From Cycas panzhihuaensis (lineage: Eukaryota > Cycadophyta), in NCBI GenBank assembly GCA_023213395.1, contig CM041465.1, positions 180,675,741 through 180,739,740 of the forward strand: a stretch of 64,000 bases of DNA, written 5' to 3'. How positions within the stretch are numbered: the first letter of the stretch is position 1; each line of letters begins with the position of its first letter. A program made the position numbers and the translations under genes. Positions 10,441-20,741 of this stretch are shown here, in pieces. The notes below the pieces were generated by a model. The model ran no database searches and was not told the DNA's origin. It was given only the letters and a program-made list of their open reading frames with translations.

Positions 10441-11600
10441 TCATGCGTAAAACTTCTTAAGGAACATCCCATTAATGGCTTTCTCAAATTCAAGCCCTTC
10501 CAGGGTGCCTATCCTGTAAGCACCATTATCGAGGGATTCGATAATGACAAAAGGACCGACCCATCGGGGTTTAAATTTGGTCAAACAGTCATGGAGATAT
10601 TCGAGTTTGAGGACGTAGTCCCCAGAAAACAAAGGGCAGGAACGAAGGCGTTTATCATGAGCCCTTTGTGAGCGGGCTTTGGATGCTAGGTTAGCCTGAT
10701 AGGTGGCTAAGCGTCTCTCATCCAAAGCTTCGAGGTCGAGCAAAGTGCCCGCCGGACGACTCTTCGTCGATGAAACCTCGAAGGGAGACTCGCAAGGAAG
10801 GGATCTCCACCTCCAATGGGAGCACCGCCTCAGTACCGTAGACCAGGGAGAATGGGGTCATTCCCGTAGCGGAATGGATAGAGGTACGATAAGCCCACAA
10901 GGCAGAGGGCAACGGAAGGTGCCAATCCCTCTGGGATTGAGCAACCGTTTTCTTGAGGATGCTGACAAGAGTCTTATTAAAAGACTCCACTTGGCCATTT
11001 GCCTGAGGGTAATAAGGGGAAGAAGTCTTATGAGAGATTTTGAACTTCTCACAAAGCTCATCCACCTCCTTATTACAGAAAGGAGTTCCATTGTCAGTGA
11101 TTAGGACATCCAGAATTCTGAAACGGCAAATGATGTGCTGGTAAATGAACGTGGCAATTGTTTTGCCGGGGGTAGTGATCAAGGGGATGGCCTCCGCCCA
11201 TTTGGTGAAATACTCTGTGGTAGTCAAGATGAACTTGTGCTGCGATGACGAAGGTGGGGAGATAGCTCCAATGAGGTCTAGTCCCCACTGAGCGAAAGGC
11301 CACGGCGAAACAACAGGATGCAAGGCCTCAGAAGGCACATGGGAAATGTTGGCGTGCTCTTGACATCGCCGACATTTCTGAGCAAAGGCATGAGCGTCTT
11401 TAAAAAGAGACAGCCAAAAGTAGCCCATGCGAAGGATCCTCTGAGCCATGACTGCCCCTCAAAGTGACCTCCACAAATGCCGTGGTGGCATTCAAGCACT
11501 GGCCTGGCTGGCACGACGCAATGGAGGAGGATCCCATCAAGGACCTCTTATATAATACCTGCCCACGAGGAGGTATTACCCGCGTAAGTCCGGATACGAG
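10441..11600 (-). pseudogene. Integrase of Tat-in (Ty3/gypsy), frameshifted
   Basis: In element sense the zinc-binding HHCC region comes first (ECHHGICGGH near 11490, CRRCQEH near 11375). The core follows: WGLDLIGAI (first acid), LITDNGTPF (second acid) and NGQVESFNKTL (Glu). All three catalytic acids are present. The segments HSATGMTPFSLVYGTEAV and KPRWVGPFVI then follow, the usual end of Tat-type integrases. A frameshift near 10740 separates the core frame (10718-11449) from the C-terminal frame (10441-10743). No chromodomain is seen. The protein would join cDNA to host DNA. The stop at 10441 ends the sense pol region. Confidence 0.92.
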
Positions 11601-11798
11601 ATTTAACTTTGTTACTAGCGTCGGGGCGGTATTGCTGCTGCGTGAGATACCGCACTATGTCACCGTACCACTCATTATCGATGAGTGGATGGGGAGGAGC
11701 TCCCTGAATCGTCAAGATAGACTCATTGGGGAGAGAGTCGTCAACGTGAGTATCAAAGGAGTTAGGGATAGAGGCGTCCGCAAGTTGCTCGGCCACTA
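11601..11798 (-). other. RNase H to integrase linker of Tat-in
   Basis: The minus-strand frame 11548-11802 carries VAEQLADAS, DNEWYGDIVRYL and SNKVKSRI. These correspond to the tether between RNase H and integrase in Tat-type polyproteins. It has no separate function as a gene. Confidence 0.6.
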
Positions 11799-12300
11799 TC
11801 ATGCCCTTCTTTGATTTCCGGTTAACGATAAGGAGATCAAATTCTTGGAGTAGGGTGGCCCAACGACTGCCCCACCCACAACCGAACGAGTTAGTAAGTA
11901 TCTCACGGGATCGGATTGAACGATCACCTTGGTAGTGTTGCCGAGCAAGTAGTGCCTAAACTTCTTGGTGGCATGGACCAAGGAGAGGCATTCCTTCTCG
12001 GCAGGGGAATAGTTAAGCTTAGCAGCCACAAGAGTGCGACTGATGAAATATATAGCTCTCTGAGTTCCTGAGTCGTCCTCCTAAGCGAGCATAGCGCCCA
12101 AGGACTCGTCAGTCGCTGAGGTATACAGGATGAAGGGCCTATCGAACCGGGGAGGCGCCAACGTAGGAGCGGAAGCCAAGGCTTCCTTGAGTCCTTCGAA
12201 GGCCTTTTGGGTCTTGTCGACTGCAAAAGGAGCTCCTTCTTCAACAGTTTGTGAGGGGTTTAGCGCCACAAAGAAGCCGCTAAGAAGCACCGAGGAAACC
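11799..12300 (-). pseudogene. Classical RNase H (gRNH) of Tat-in pol, first Asp missing
   Basis: In element sense the frame reads KAFEGLKEAL, FDRPFILYTSATDESLGAML, AIYFISRTL, YSPAEKECLSLVHATKKFRHYL and VIVQSDPVRYLL. The position normally held by the first catalytic Asp (TDAS in most gypsy elements) is Ser (YTSATDES). The Glu in EKE and the later Asp are kept. A stop lies in the frame just after GAML, and frameshifts occur around 11870-12000. Degeneration of this RNase H together with gain of a second RNase H is a known feature of the Tat lineage. The old relative at 61.2 kb has the same Ser. Confidence 0.88.
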
Positions 12301-12337
12301 GAGCCCCGCTTAGAAACGACTTAATCGCCGCTGAGTT

Positions 12338-13100
12338 CTAGGTGGCGGATGTCGAGGATCGCCTTGACTTTGTCGTGGTCGATCCGACCCCGCTTGGATA
12401 CGAGGAATCCAAGGAGGTTACCCGCGGTAACCGCAAACACACACATTTAAGTGGATTAAGGTCGACGTGATACTTGATTGTAAGAAGATGGCACGCAGTC
12501 GAAGGGTGATGGGCTCTCACGGAAAGACCCATCATATCATCCATGAAGACCTCCAACGTGTCGCTGATGAGGTCATGGAAGATGAAATGCATGGCTCTTT
12601 GGTAAGTAGCACCGCATTTTTAAGGTCAAGGGCATCGCCTGTAGGCGAAGGTACCCCAAGGAGTAGTGAAGGCCGCCTTATGGCGCCTTCTGGAGAAATC
12701 AATTTGGTTGTAACCGAGAAGTCATCCATTGGGGACATCACTAATCCGGCAAGGCGATCAATGATCCGATCTAGAAGGGTAACGGGAAATTGTCCTTAGG
12801 ACAAGCGTTGTTGATGTCGCGAAAGTCGACACATATACGGATTACCCCGTTCTTCTTAGCAACGGGAATAATGTTGGAGACCCACTTGGGGTAGTCAATA
12901 GAAGTAATGAGTCCAGTCTGTGGCTTCTCTACCTCCATCTCGACGGCAGAGAGCTTGGTGAAGGACGCCGCTCCGCATGTATGGCGCCAGAAGGGTGGTG
13001 AGGTTATGAGTGACAATCGAGGGGTCGATTCCCTTCATGTCAAGATAATCCCACGCGAAAATGTCTCAAACTCCCGGAATGTAAGGGAGTATTCCCTTAC
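12338..13100 (-). pseudogene. Reverse transcriptase of Tat-in, frameshifted
   Basis: In element sense the RT fingers read YPKWVSNIIPVAKKNGVIR and VDFRDINNACPKDNFPLPF (12771-13016). The palm contains SPMDDFS (near 12735) and the catalytic FMDDMM block (near 12545). LNPLKCVC follows. At least two frameshifts split it, one after FPLPF and others between 12740 and 12590. The protein copies the element's RNA into DNA. The block order matches Ty3/gypsy RT. Confidence 0.9.
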
Positions 13101-13890
13101 CTCATCAGGAGAACATTCCAATCCAACCTTAATGACCTTGCCCAGGGCCAAGACTACGTCTTGAGTTGCCCCCATGCACATGGCGTTGCCCTCCTCGAAG
13201 TGGAGAGGGCAAGATCAACGGAGGTGGAGGAATAAGAGGCGGATCGGATCGCCAAGCGTGATCCGATCGCGAGGATCTTCGGTGACCAAGCCGGTGGTGA
13301 CCCGGAAGGTGTTAGGTGCAAGGTCCGCTAGATGCTCGAGCAGGGCTTCATCGCCTCGAAATAATCCACCCCACGGATGACCTTACTCGAGTAGGAGAAG
13401 CGCCAAGGGAGTGAGAGCAACGGACCGTGATGACCGTCGTTGCTCGGCTTCCTCACGTAAATCAAGGAAAATGTAAAGGTGCCCCTCGGAAGGAGCGAAA
13501 GGCAATTCCTCAAAGCCATTACCTACGGGGGGTAATGAAAAAGGAGAATTGGTGACAGGCGGGTCAACACGAACGATGACGTGTGACACGCACAGGGGGC
13601 TAGCCTCACCAACGAGAGAGGTTCTAGACGGGGATCTAGAACAAGGCAGGTGCGACCTATTGGCGTGAAGGAAAGAAACGGGGTGAGGACAATCCTTGTC
13701 TTCGTCGAGCGACTCATCATCGCTGAACGAAGCAAGGTACCCATAACTACCAACGCCAATAGGGGCGAACCGCGTGAGACTAGGGGGAGAAGACGCAGGG
13801 TCTTCTTCGGACGGATTAGGTATCCCAATAGAGCAAGCCGAGGCATGAGTGGATGAACCTTGGTTTGCTGAACTAGTAGAGCGAGTTTGT
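13101..13890 (-). other. Protease to RT linker region of Tat-in
   Basis: The longest minus frame (13383-13937) is Ser/Pro-rich, with an acidic patch (SFSDDESLDEDKD) and no catalytic motif. It is placed between protease and RT, as expected for a polyprotein spacer of Tat elements. Frames change several times. Confidence 0.55.
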
Positions 13891-14300
13891 TTAGTAAAAG
13901 GGCATTCGTGGGGGATCACTCTCATTAAATACATCATGGACGAATTTAAGTTGTCCCCAAAGGGTCGAGCACACGGCTCCCATTTGATCGAGCCATGGAC
14001 GACCTAGAAGGAGGTTGTAATCCACATCAACGTCAAGGACTACAATGTCGGCAAGAACGGTCTTACCCTCAAGGGTAAGCGGAATCGCGATGCATCCCAA
14101 AGGGTCTTCTCCTTCATCATACCCTTGGCATCGCCAGAACCAAGTTCCAAGGCAGAAATACCAAGCTCTTGCATGACACGCAAGGGCATGGCATTGACGG
14201 AAGAACTGTTGTCGACAACAGTTCTTCGAAGAGAACAATCAGGCGTATCGATAGTGATGGTGAATGGGAAGTTCCACTAACGTTCCCTTTCACCGGCAGG
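13891..14300 (-). pseudogene. Aspartic protease of Tat-in
   Basis: In element sense the active-site loop reads VVDNSSSVNAMP (near 14200), with the catalytic Asp kept. Downstream are IPLTLEGKTVLADIVVLDV, YNLLLGRPWLDQMGAV and CSTLWGQLKF. The LLGRPWL block with the following GAV-STL pattern is typical of plant Tat-type proteases. A frameshift near 14140 separates the loop from the LGRPWL part. It would cleave Gag and Pol. Confidence 0.88.
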
Positions 14301-16954
14301 GGGAAGATCCTTAGGATCAAAGGAAATAGCGAGTCCACAACCTTGGGTGACACCCAAAGCGTGGACAGGTACATCACTCGATCCTAAAGCTTCCAGGAGG
14401 AGGGCCCACTGCTTGGGACAACTCCTCAAAACGTCCATCAAGGACATTCCCCGCAATGACAGATGGAGCTCGTCCACGACAGAGAAAGGCTTACCCTTCC
14501 CAAAGAGGTTGGGTAAGTGCCCTTCTGAAATCGTGAACGACACGGGCGCATGTGAATAGCCTTGGGAAAGAGAGGGACTTCCTGAGGAAGGGTCTACCAA
14601 GAGGGCTCAAGGAGCGGGAGGACAAAAAGCTCCCACCGCTTCCTTAGCGGCTTGAGATCGCGTAAGGGCAAAAGTGGGAGTTGCTTCAAGCAACTGGATC
14701 ACCTTCTTCCCCCTGTTTCAGGGTCGTGAAGGCGATGGGATGCGACGGCTAGGAGAACGAGAAGAGGAAGAAGAGTTCCGAGCACCCTTCCCTTTATCGC
14801 GGGAAGGATGGGGATCAGGCGATCTTCCTCGATTACGGTTGTTCTTGGTTTGGGTATTGCGATCACGTTCCCCGTGCTTAGGGAACGGATCCTTATGAAC
14901 TGGTTGATCCAAATTAGGCCTTGAGGCCCATTTGGGAGAAGAATCGCGTCGAGGGGCATCCTTTGGATGCTGGGCCCTACAACGCGAATTGTCGTGGAAG
15001 CGAACCCCATGAATGGAGCACCACTTCTTCTCAAGCGGGGCCGACCTCTCCTCGCTTGAGAGGATCGGGCGTTCCATTCCCGGAAGAGGAGCTTGGGTAG
15101 TTTGTTGGACTTGCTTGTTTGATGTAGGAGATAAAGGATCTTGAAGCTTGAGCTCCTTCATCGTACGCTCGAATGAGCGATAGGCGATGTGAGAGGGTCT
15201 AAAGTCCTCTCGGTGGGATGAGAGGAAGACCGCGTACCGGGAAGGTTTGGTATCCTTGGTAGGGGTGGTGCCTCACGGTGTTGTGAGGGCTTAAGAGGTT
15301 TCTCGAGACCGCTTGGATCTCAATAGCCTCCAACACCAAGCACTTGGCGATCGCGGAATCACATGTGGTCGCCCCATCTCGAGGACTTCCACGTGGACTT
15401 CGGACGAAGCGCATTGACGAAGTGTCTCGCTCACCTCCGGCAATGTTGCCTTAGTGGAGTGAAGCAAGTTGTGGAATCGCCGCACAAAGTCACGATTCAT
15501 CTCATCGTGACCATATTTGAGCGAAGAAGAGACTTCATTCCGCTCTCGAATGGACGAGCTACATCAAAATAGTTGATGAACTCGACCACCAATTCGGAAT
15601 GAATGGATTGAATGGGCGGGAGACCAGAGAACCATTTGAGGGCGTCACCCCTATAAGGATCTCGTGAATAGTTTCATCAAAATATGGTCGTAAGCCCAAG
15701 AATCGATGCATGCCATAGAAAACTATGGACATGCTCACGGGCTCATGGACGAAGTTCCATCGAATCTAGGAACTTCGGGGATGAGGCGCAAGTTGGTTCA
15801 CAACGCCAACTGAAAGAGGGGTTGACCTAAAGTCCATGAAGGGAGCGCCTTGCACGAACCATAGGATCAACGAATGTCGAGTAGGTAGCGCAAGGAGCGG
15901 ATGGGGTGGGACACCCATCCCTCCTGAGGAAGCGCCTCCGAAAAGAGGCGTGGGGGTAGGTGCCTTGAAGGAGTCGTTCCCTTGGAAGGCACAATGGATG
16001 GGATTGCGTTGGAAGAAGGGCAAGATGGATGCGGAACTGGGTTTTACCCATATGGGCCACCCGTAGGTGGAGCAACTCCATATGGTGTAGCGGATCCACC
16101 CCATAAACGGGAAGACGACTTCCTCTACCCTGCCCTCAAGGTTGAGAGGTATATCCAACGTGCTGGGCTGGAGGATGCGTGGGAGCGGATCCCACATGAC
16201 TAGTGGTTGGGAAGCTAGTAGGGCCAATAGGCCTACTAGGGACCAGATGCGCCACATTAGGGGATGGCACATTGGTTTGATTAGGAGCAGGTATGCTAAC
16301 CCTCAATTGAGGGAAAGACACACCGCGAGAAGATCCTAAGGCATTAGGACCTTGATGAGGGACGGAAGGTGCCACGCACGCCCCCACTGCAGGGAACGAG
16401 TGGGACGCATGTGTAGGCACGAAGGGATTTGTGGTCATAGGAAGGGTGGATGAGGATGAGGCATGAGGTGGGGGAGCGGAAGAGGAAGAGGCCCCTCAAT
16501 GAAGGACATCCTCAAACCACCTAGGACGCGGTTGCAAGCGCAAGCTGCACAAGAACACTTGTTGAAAGCTTCAACTACGTCAATGGAGGAGTCCCAACAC
16601 ACTCGTAAGAGGTGATCTAACCTCGAACAAGGTAGATCTCTAACGTTCCTCATAAGAATTTCCAACTACGTGGCAACCCTCAAGAGGAACGGGTCCTTCT
16701 ACGGCGTGGGTAGAAGGATGAGCATCGAAAGAAAGGTGTTGGTCATTTGGATAATAAACGGGGTCGTCACCCTCTTGGGTGGACCCAGGAATAATAGGAG
16801 GAAAGGCATGGGTTTCCATGGCTGAAGTATGGTAGGTCCAATCAGAAGAGTATCCCTCCATAGTCAGATCGGAATCTGACGAGGCAAGAAGGCGATACTT
16901 GGGGTCCTCTAACAAAGGAGGTAGACCGCACAAACGACGAGAGAAACGCCGCAT
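14301..16954 (-). pseudogene. Gag of Tat-in, split into several frames
   Basis: The likely start is at 16954 (MRRFSRRLCGLPPLLED). A Pro/Ser-rich middle follows (16438-16136: HQGPNALGSSRGVS and similar). The capsid core includes NRDFVRRFHNLLHSTKATLP near 15500. A basic tail contains a zinc-binding-like block, WCSIHGVRFHDNSRCRAQ, near 15030. The region 14277-14600 reads on towards protease. Frameshifts and stops near 15200, 15600, 16100 and 16640 break it. Gag would form the cytoplasmic particle and bind RNA. It lies about 150 bp after the primer-binding site. Confidence 0.8.
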
Positions 16955-17108
16955 GCAAGGTCAACCGACAATGTTAGGAAAGGAGAAAGAGCGGTAAGAC
17001 ACACGCGTTGGGGGTTACCCAACGTGGAGATCGAGATAAGTATGAAAAGGATCACACAAGAGTAGCGAAACCAACCGAAGAGAGCGAAACTAGCTCCCTT
17101 ACTGGCAG

Positions 17109-17126
17109 TCCCCAGTGAAGTCGCCA
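17109..17126 (-). promoter_or_regulatory. Primer-binding site of Tat-in
   Basis: On the minus strand TGGCGACTTCACTGGGGA lies one base inside the 5' LTR end (17128). This 18-mer matches the form commonly seen next to LTRs of plant Tat-type elements, where a tRNA 3' end primes minus-strand synthesis. The tRNA was not determined. Confidence 0.85.
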
Positions 17127-17127
17127 G

Positions 17128-19688
17128 TGGACGCGCTGCTATGGGATAACTACCTAACTGATAGGTGTAAGGGAGAGTGAGTGGTGGAATGATGGAAGGT
17201 GGGACCTAAAAGGTGGGTAACTACCACGCAGAGTGCCCCGTGCACCGGAGCGTGAGTTCGGGATCTGTAATGGAGTATGGCTACTATCGGGTGACCCTTC
17301 ACCGCTTCGAATAAGGGGTGAAGGTACGTAGGGAAAACCTGGGTTGACGTGGGAATAGGACCCTCCCACCCTTGGGTGGCCAGAAGGGGGGAAGAGAAGA
17401 CCTAATGGAGACAGGCCAAGAGCAATCCTACACAACCTAACCGAGTACACGAGTGATGCGGGAAGCAAGGCACCCGTGTGGTTAAGGAGAGAGGAGGAAA
17501 GGTAGGGGAGAGGAGGACTCCTACAATCTTTCCTACGAATGATAAAGATGCTTGAAACAAGACAAACGAAACGCAAACAAGTACAAAACCAATTTTCCCC
17601 TTTTATCCTTCAATGTACTAATTACTACAAGGGAAATAAAAGGAAAAGAAAGGGTAGCAGAGGGGAACGAAATGTGCACCTGGAGCGAAGGCGTGCGAGA
17701 CGGAATAACCTTCTCGAGGAGCACCCAACCACTCCGTGACGTCGATGCGAGATATTGCATGACGAAGAGGGGCTTCCTTACCTTCCCCGGAAAATCAAAT
17801 GCGATGCCAAGAAAGAAAGGAAGCGCTAACTAAGAAATGAAGTAGCATGAAAACATAACGCATACGAAGGTGCTTACCGGTAGCTAGGCCCACAGGCGAT
17901 GCACTCCACGCTTCCCAAATACCTGCAAGCAGTAGCGGTCTCTTTCTCTCCCCGAAGGAAGCGCACTAACATGCAACACAAACACTCTAACAATATATGG
18001 CTAAATAACATAAACGAGAATCTGAATATACACACGTTAGTGCTAATTTAACAATGAAAGCACCGAAAGAAAGTGACCAAAGTGAAAGTAAACGATTGGG
18101 TAAGCCTCGGAGTGGCCTACCTCCCGCAAATGATGCCCAAACCTCCCCCCAAGAGCCACGAGGCAGCGAGGAGAAAGTCAAGAGCAAGGGCTGGAAAATG
18201 GCGCAAAAGGGGCAAAGAGAGGCCCAAGGGTACCCACCATGACCGGATGCTATGAGGAGCAAACCGTGACCCGGAAGAAAGGTGGAGCAAGAAACCAGCG
18301 GTTGGGACTTATGAGTGATGCCCAAACCCGAGCAAAAGGCTCCAAATCAGCGCTGCAACTTGTGACAGTGCTGGTTTGGGCAACCAAAGGGAACCTTCAA
18401 ACCCTTGTTTGCAAGCCGAGGGCAGCACGGGACGAGAGGGAGGTTTTGGAGGGCTTAGAGCCGCCTAGGGAGCATGGAAGGTGGTACGGAATCCACCCAA
18501 CTCCTCTCCAAAACCTATGCAACCCTCAACGCCGCTACCTTGGACAGCAAACGCAGGCAAGAAGCACAGGGAGAGTGGTATAACAGACCCCAAAAGGGAG
18601 GACAACCAACTCTCAAGCAACAAGTAAGAGCAAACAAGCTTAAGCATAAATATCACAAGAAAAAAACAAACATAAGACAAGGAATACCTGAAAGGGAGAG
18701 GCAAGGGATTTGCCTCAGCTAAAGGGCAGCAGAGAGGGGCCGATAAAATAGCCCAGATCTGAAGTAGAGCAGGTTTAAGGCCCTGCTACGGAGATGTGAT
18801 GGGAAACACCTGTACTTGGGGCGCTTATGGACTGCCTGGGCGAAGATCAGCTAGAAACCCCTTCAAAGGAGCCCTCTCCAAGGCGTTTGAAGGGCTGGGA
18901 GAATGTCTCAGCCATGCCAAAGGAGAGATGGGCGCTGTATGAAGGGTGCAGGTCCAAATAAGAAGAAATGCAGAGAAGAGCATAGCAGGAGAGTGTTTCC
19001 TTGAGAGCAATTCCAAAAGTGAGCAAAAAGATCCTTGAAAATGAGCCAAAAAGGGCTTAAGTACTCAAGCAAAACCCTAAAGCATGCGATTAGGGCGCAG
19101 CTGGAAGAGAAATAAAGCACGGGCCATGTGGCGCTTCAATAAATGCGAAATTGCCACGGCAGATTTTTAAAACAACTGAGACAGATCACGGAATTTCACA
19201 GATCACGGATATTCCCGTGATGCGAAAAATCCAGCAGTACGCACCTAGAGCCAAAACTGGGGCCCACCAACCAAGCCCAGGCTAAGGCATTTACGAAAAG
19301 GCTAACAGAACGCTAAAACACCTACCCGGGAGCAAACAAGCCAACAAAACGAGTCCAAAGGAGCAAAAATAGGGCTCCAGTGGGGTGGCAAGTTGACCAA
19401 ACGATGATAAGTCATCACACCAAGTGAGGTGGCGCAAACCTAGTGGATCCTGGAGCAAGGAGGGCGATCACGAAGTGACACGGTCACTGTGGTGCCACAC
19501 TCACCGGGAGTGTGCCCCGCTATAGTCGCCATAGTTGTAATAAGTGTGGACGACTACAAGGTCGCCTAAGTCATACATATGCAGATACGCAAGCAAACAT
19601 CCAAGAAAAGAAAGCGATGATAATGCGAGAGACATACCGCACTTACCCCGAGCCTGATTCCGTATCCATTCCCGGAAGCCGGGAAACA
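17128..19688 (-). repeat. 5' LTR of Tat-in (2561 bp)
   Basis: It starts at TGGACGCGC next to the primer-binding site and ends at GGGAAACA, followed by GGGTC. It is a direct repeat of 3367-5922. It should carry the promoter for gag-pol on the minus strand, but no TATA or start site is pointed out with confidence. Confidence 0.93.
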
Positions 19689-19693
19689 GGGTC
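19689..19693. repeat. Target-site duplication GGGTC, right copy
   Basis: These bases are identical to 3362-3366. Beyond it the Tat-out sequence resumes with CCCAAAGGGAATG. Confidence 0.95.
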
Positions 19694-19874
19694 CCCAAAG
19701 GGAATGCCCCCCGCCTGGGGGCATGCTTCGCTTCCTAAAGTGACCTTTTGGCGTCCCAGGAGGCTTTTCCTTCCGACCACTCTCTGCTGGTGATTGGATT
19801 GCTTGCTCTCGCCCTAGGTAACCTCATTGCTAGGTCCTCCTGCCCTTCACGGCCACCTTTTTCTTACTTTTTGA

Positions 19875-20342
19875 GTGTTGTTCTCATCACCCATTGACTG
19901 CTTAGATTTTGTGTCACCTATGTCCGTCTACATCTTTACTGACGGCGGAAGCCGCAGTAATCCTAGACCCTCTGCCGCTGCATGGATTCTCCGCAGCCTT
20001 TCTGGATATGATCTCCTCCGCTCTGGGATCTTCCTCCCAGAGGCTACCAACAACGAAGCTGAATATACAGCTATTATTGAAGCCCTTATTGATGCCCTCC
20101 GTCTCTATCACGGATCCATTGTTTTGCTTTGCGACTCTCAAGTTGTGGTGTCTCATCTCACCCAGGTTTACCAGGTGCAATGCCCTCACTTGAGGACTCT
20201 TGCTTCTGCTGCCAGATCTCTCCTGGCCCACTTCTCTTCTGTCGATATGCAGCATATCCCTCGGGCCCTCAACGCTGAGGCAGATAGTCTCGTTCACCTC
20301 ATCCTTGAGCGCCGCCTTCCTCTCCTTGCTGACCGTCCCTGA
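19875..20342 (+). CDS. Archaeal-type RNase H (aRNH) of Tat-out, open frame of 155 aa
   Basis: All four catalytic acids are visible: Asp23 in FTDGGSRSNP, Glu63 in NNEAEYTAII, Asp87 in LLCDSQVV, and Asp137 in RALNAEADSLVH. The TDGGSRxNPGPSAAAW start and NNxAEY block are those of the plant and archaeal type, unlike the gypsy RNase H. The frame is uninterrupted and ends in TGA at 20340-20342. A start at Met16 (just before SVYIFTDGG) would also leave the domain whole. A C/T-rich stretch and CTTAG precede it (19858-19912) and could be a splice acceptor, which would let it join an upstream frame; this is a guess. It is the least damaged domain in the window. Confidence 0.88.
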   Translation: MLFSSPIDCLDFVSPMSVYIFTDGGSRSNPRPSAAAWILRSLSGYDLLRSGIFLPEATNNEAEYTAIIEALIDALRLYHGSIVLLCDSQVVVSHLTQVYQVQCPHLRTLASAARSLLAHFSSVDMQHIPRALNAEADSLVHLILERRLPLLADRP

Positions 20343-20741
20343 GGCTTGTCTGGCCCTCTTGTCGCCCAAGCCCCAAGTTATCTCACACTTTGCTTTGTGA
20401 TCCGTTCACACCTCCGAAACCTAGCTACTGATGAGGTAAAACTATGGTGCCTACTATTTGCTTACTCTTTACTTGGTTATGCATGCTCTTCTGCATCTTT
20501 TATGGTGGGGGCAACCCCCTCACCTTTCTCGCTTTTCATCGGTTCCTCACCGCTCATAAAGTGACCTATGTTGTCTCCACCGCCGCTTTTGTATCCATGT
20601 GTTCCGCCACGATACTCGCTGGCACCCTTGCCTACTGTTATGATCTTGATTGATATATCTATATACACGCAGCATCGACAGTTGTGTTGCCAAGATTCGC
20701 CATCGCACTGTGCCCGAGCGGCGAGGCTCACGCCATAAGCG
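20343..20741 (+). other. Spacer between aRNH and 3' LTR of Tat-out
   Basis: Homologous to 5923-6240 on the other strand. No gene motifs were found. The bases before the LTR (GAGCGGCGAGGCTCACGCC) include a weak purine run that may serve as polypurine tract. Confidence 0.5.

Larger units (their letters stand above)
3367..19688 (-). mobile_element. Tat-in: complete Tat-like Ty3/gypsy LTR retrotransposon, minus strand
   Basis: The element is 16.3 kb long, bounded by LTRs that begin TG and end CA, with flanking GGGTC duplications. Reading on the minus strand the order is: 5' LTR (19688-17128), primer-binding site, gag, protease, RT, RNase H, integrase, a long 3' tail with an antisense PMD gene, a second RNase H, and the 3' LTR (5922-3367). 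Domain order RT-RH-INT marks Ty3/gypsy. The LLLGRPWL protease block, the degenerate first RNase H and the extra RNase H point to the Tat lineage. All ORFs carry frameshifts or stops, so it is probably not autonomous today. It inserted into Tat-out, a member of the same family. Confidence 0.95.

Noticed and set aside
12467-12799. Plus-strand frame of 110 aa across RT
   Set aside because: It is a shadow of the minus-strand RT, whose FMDD and SPMDDF motifs are clear.
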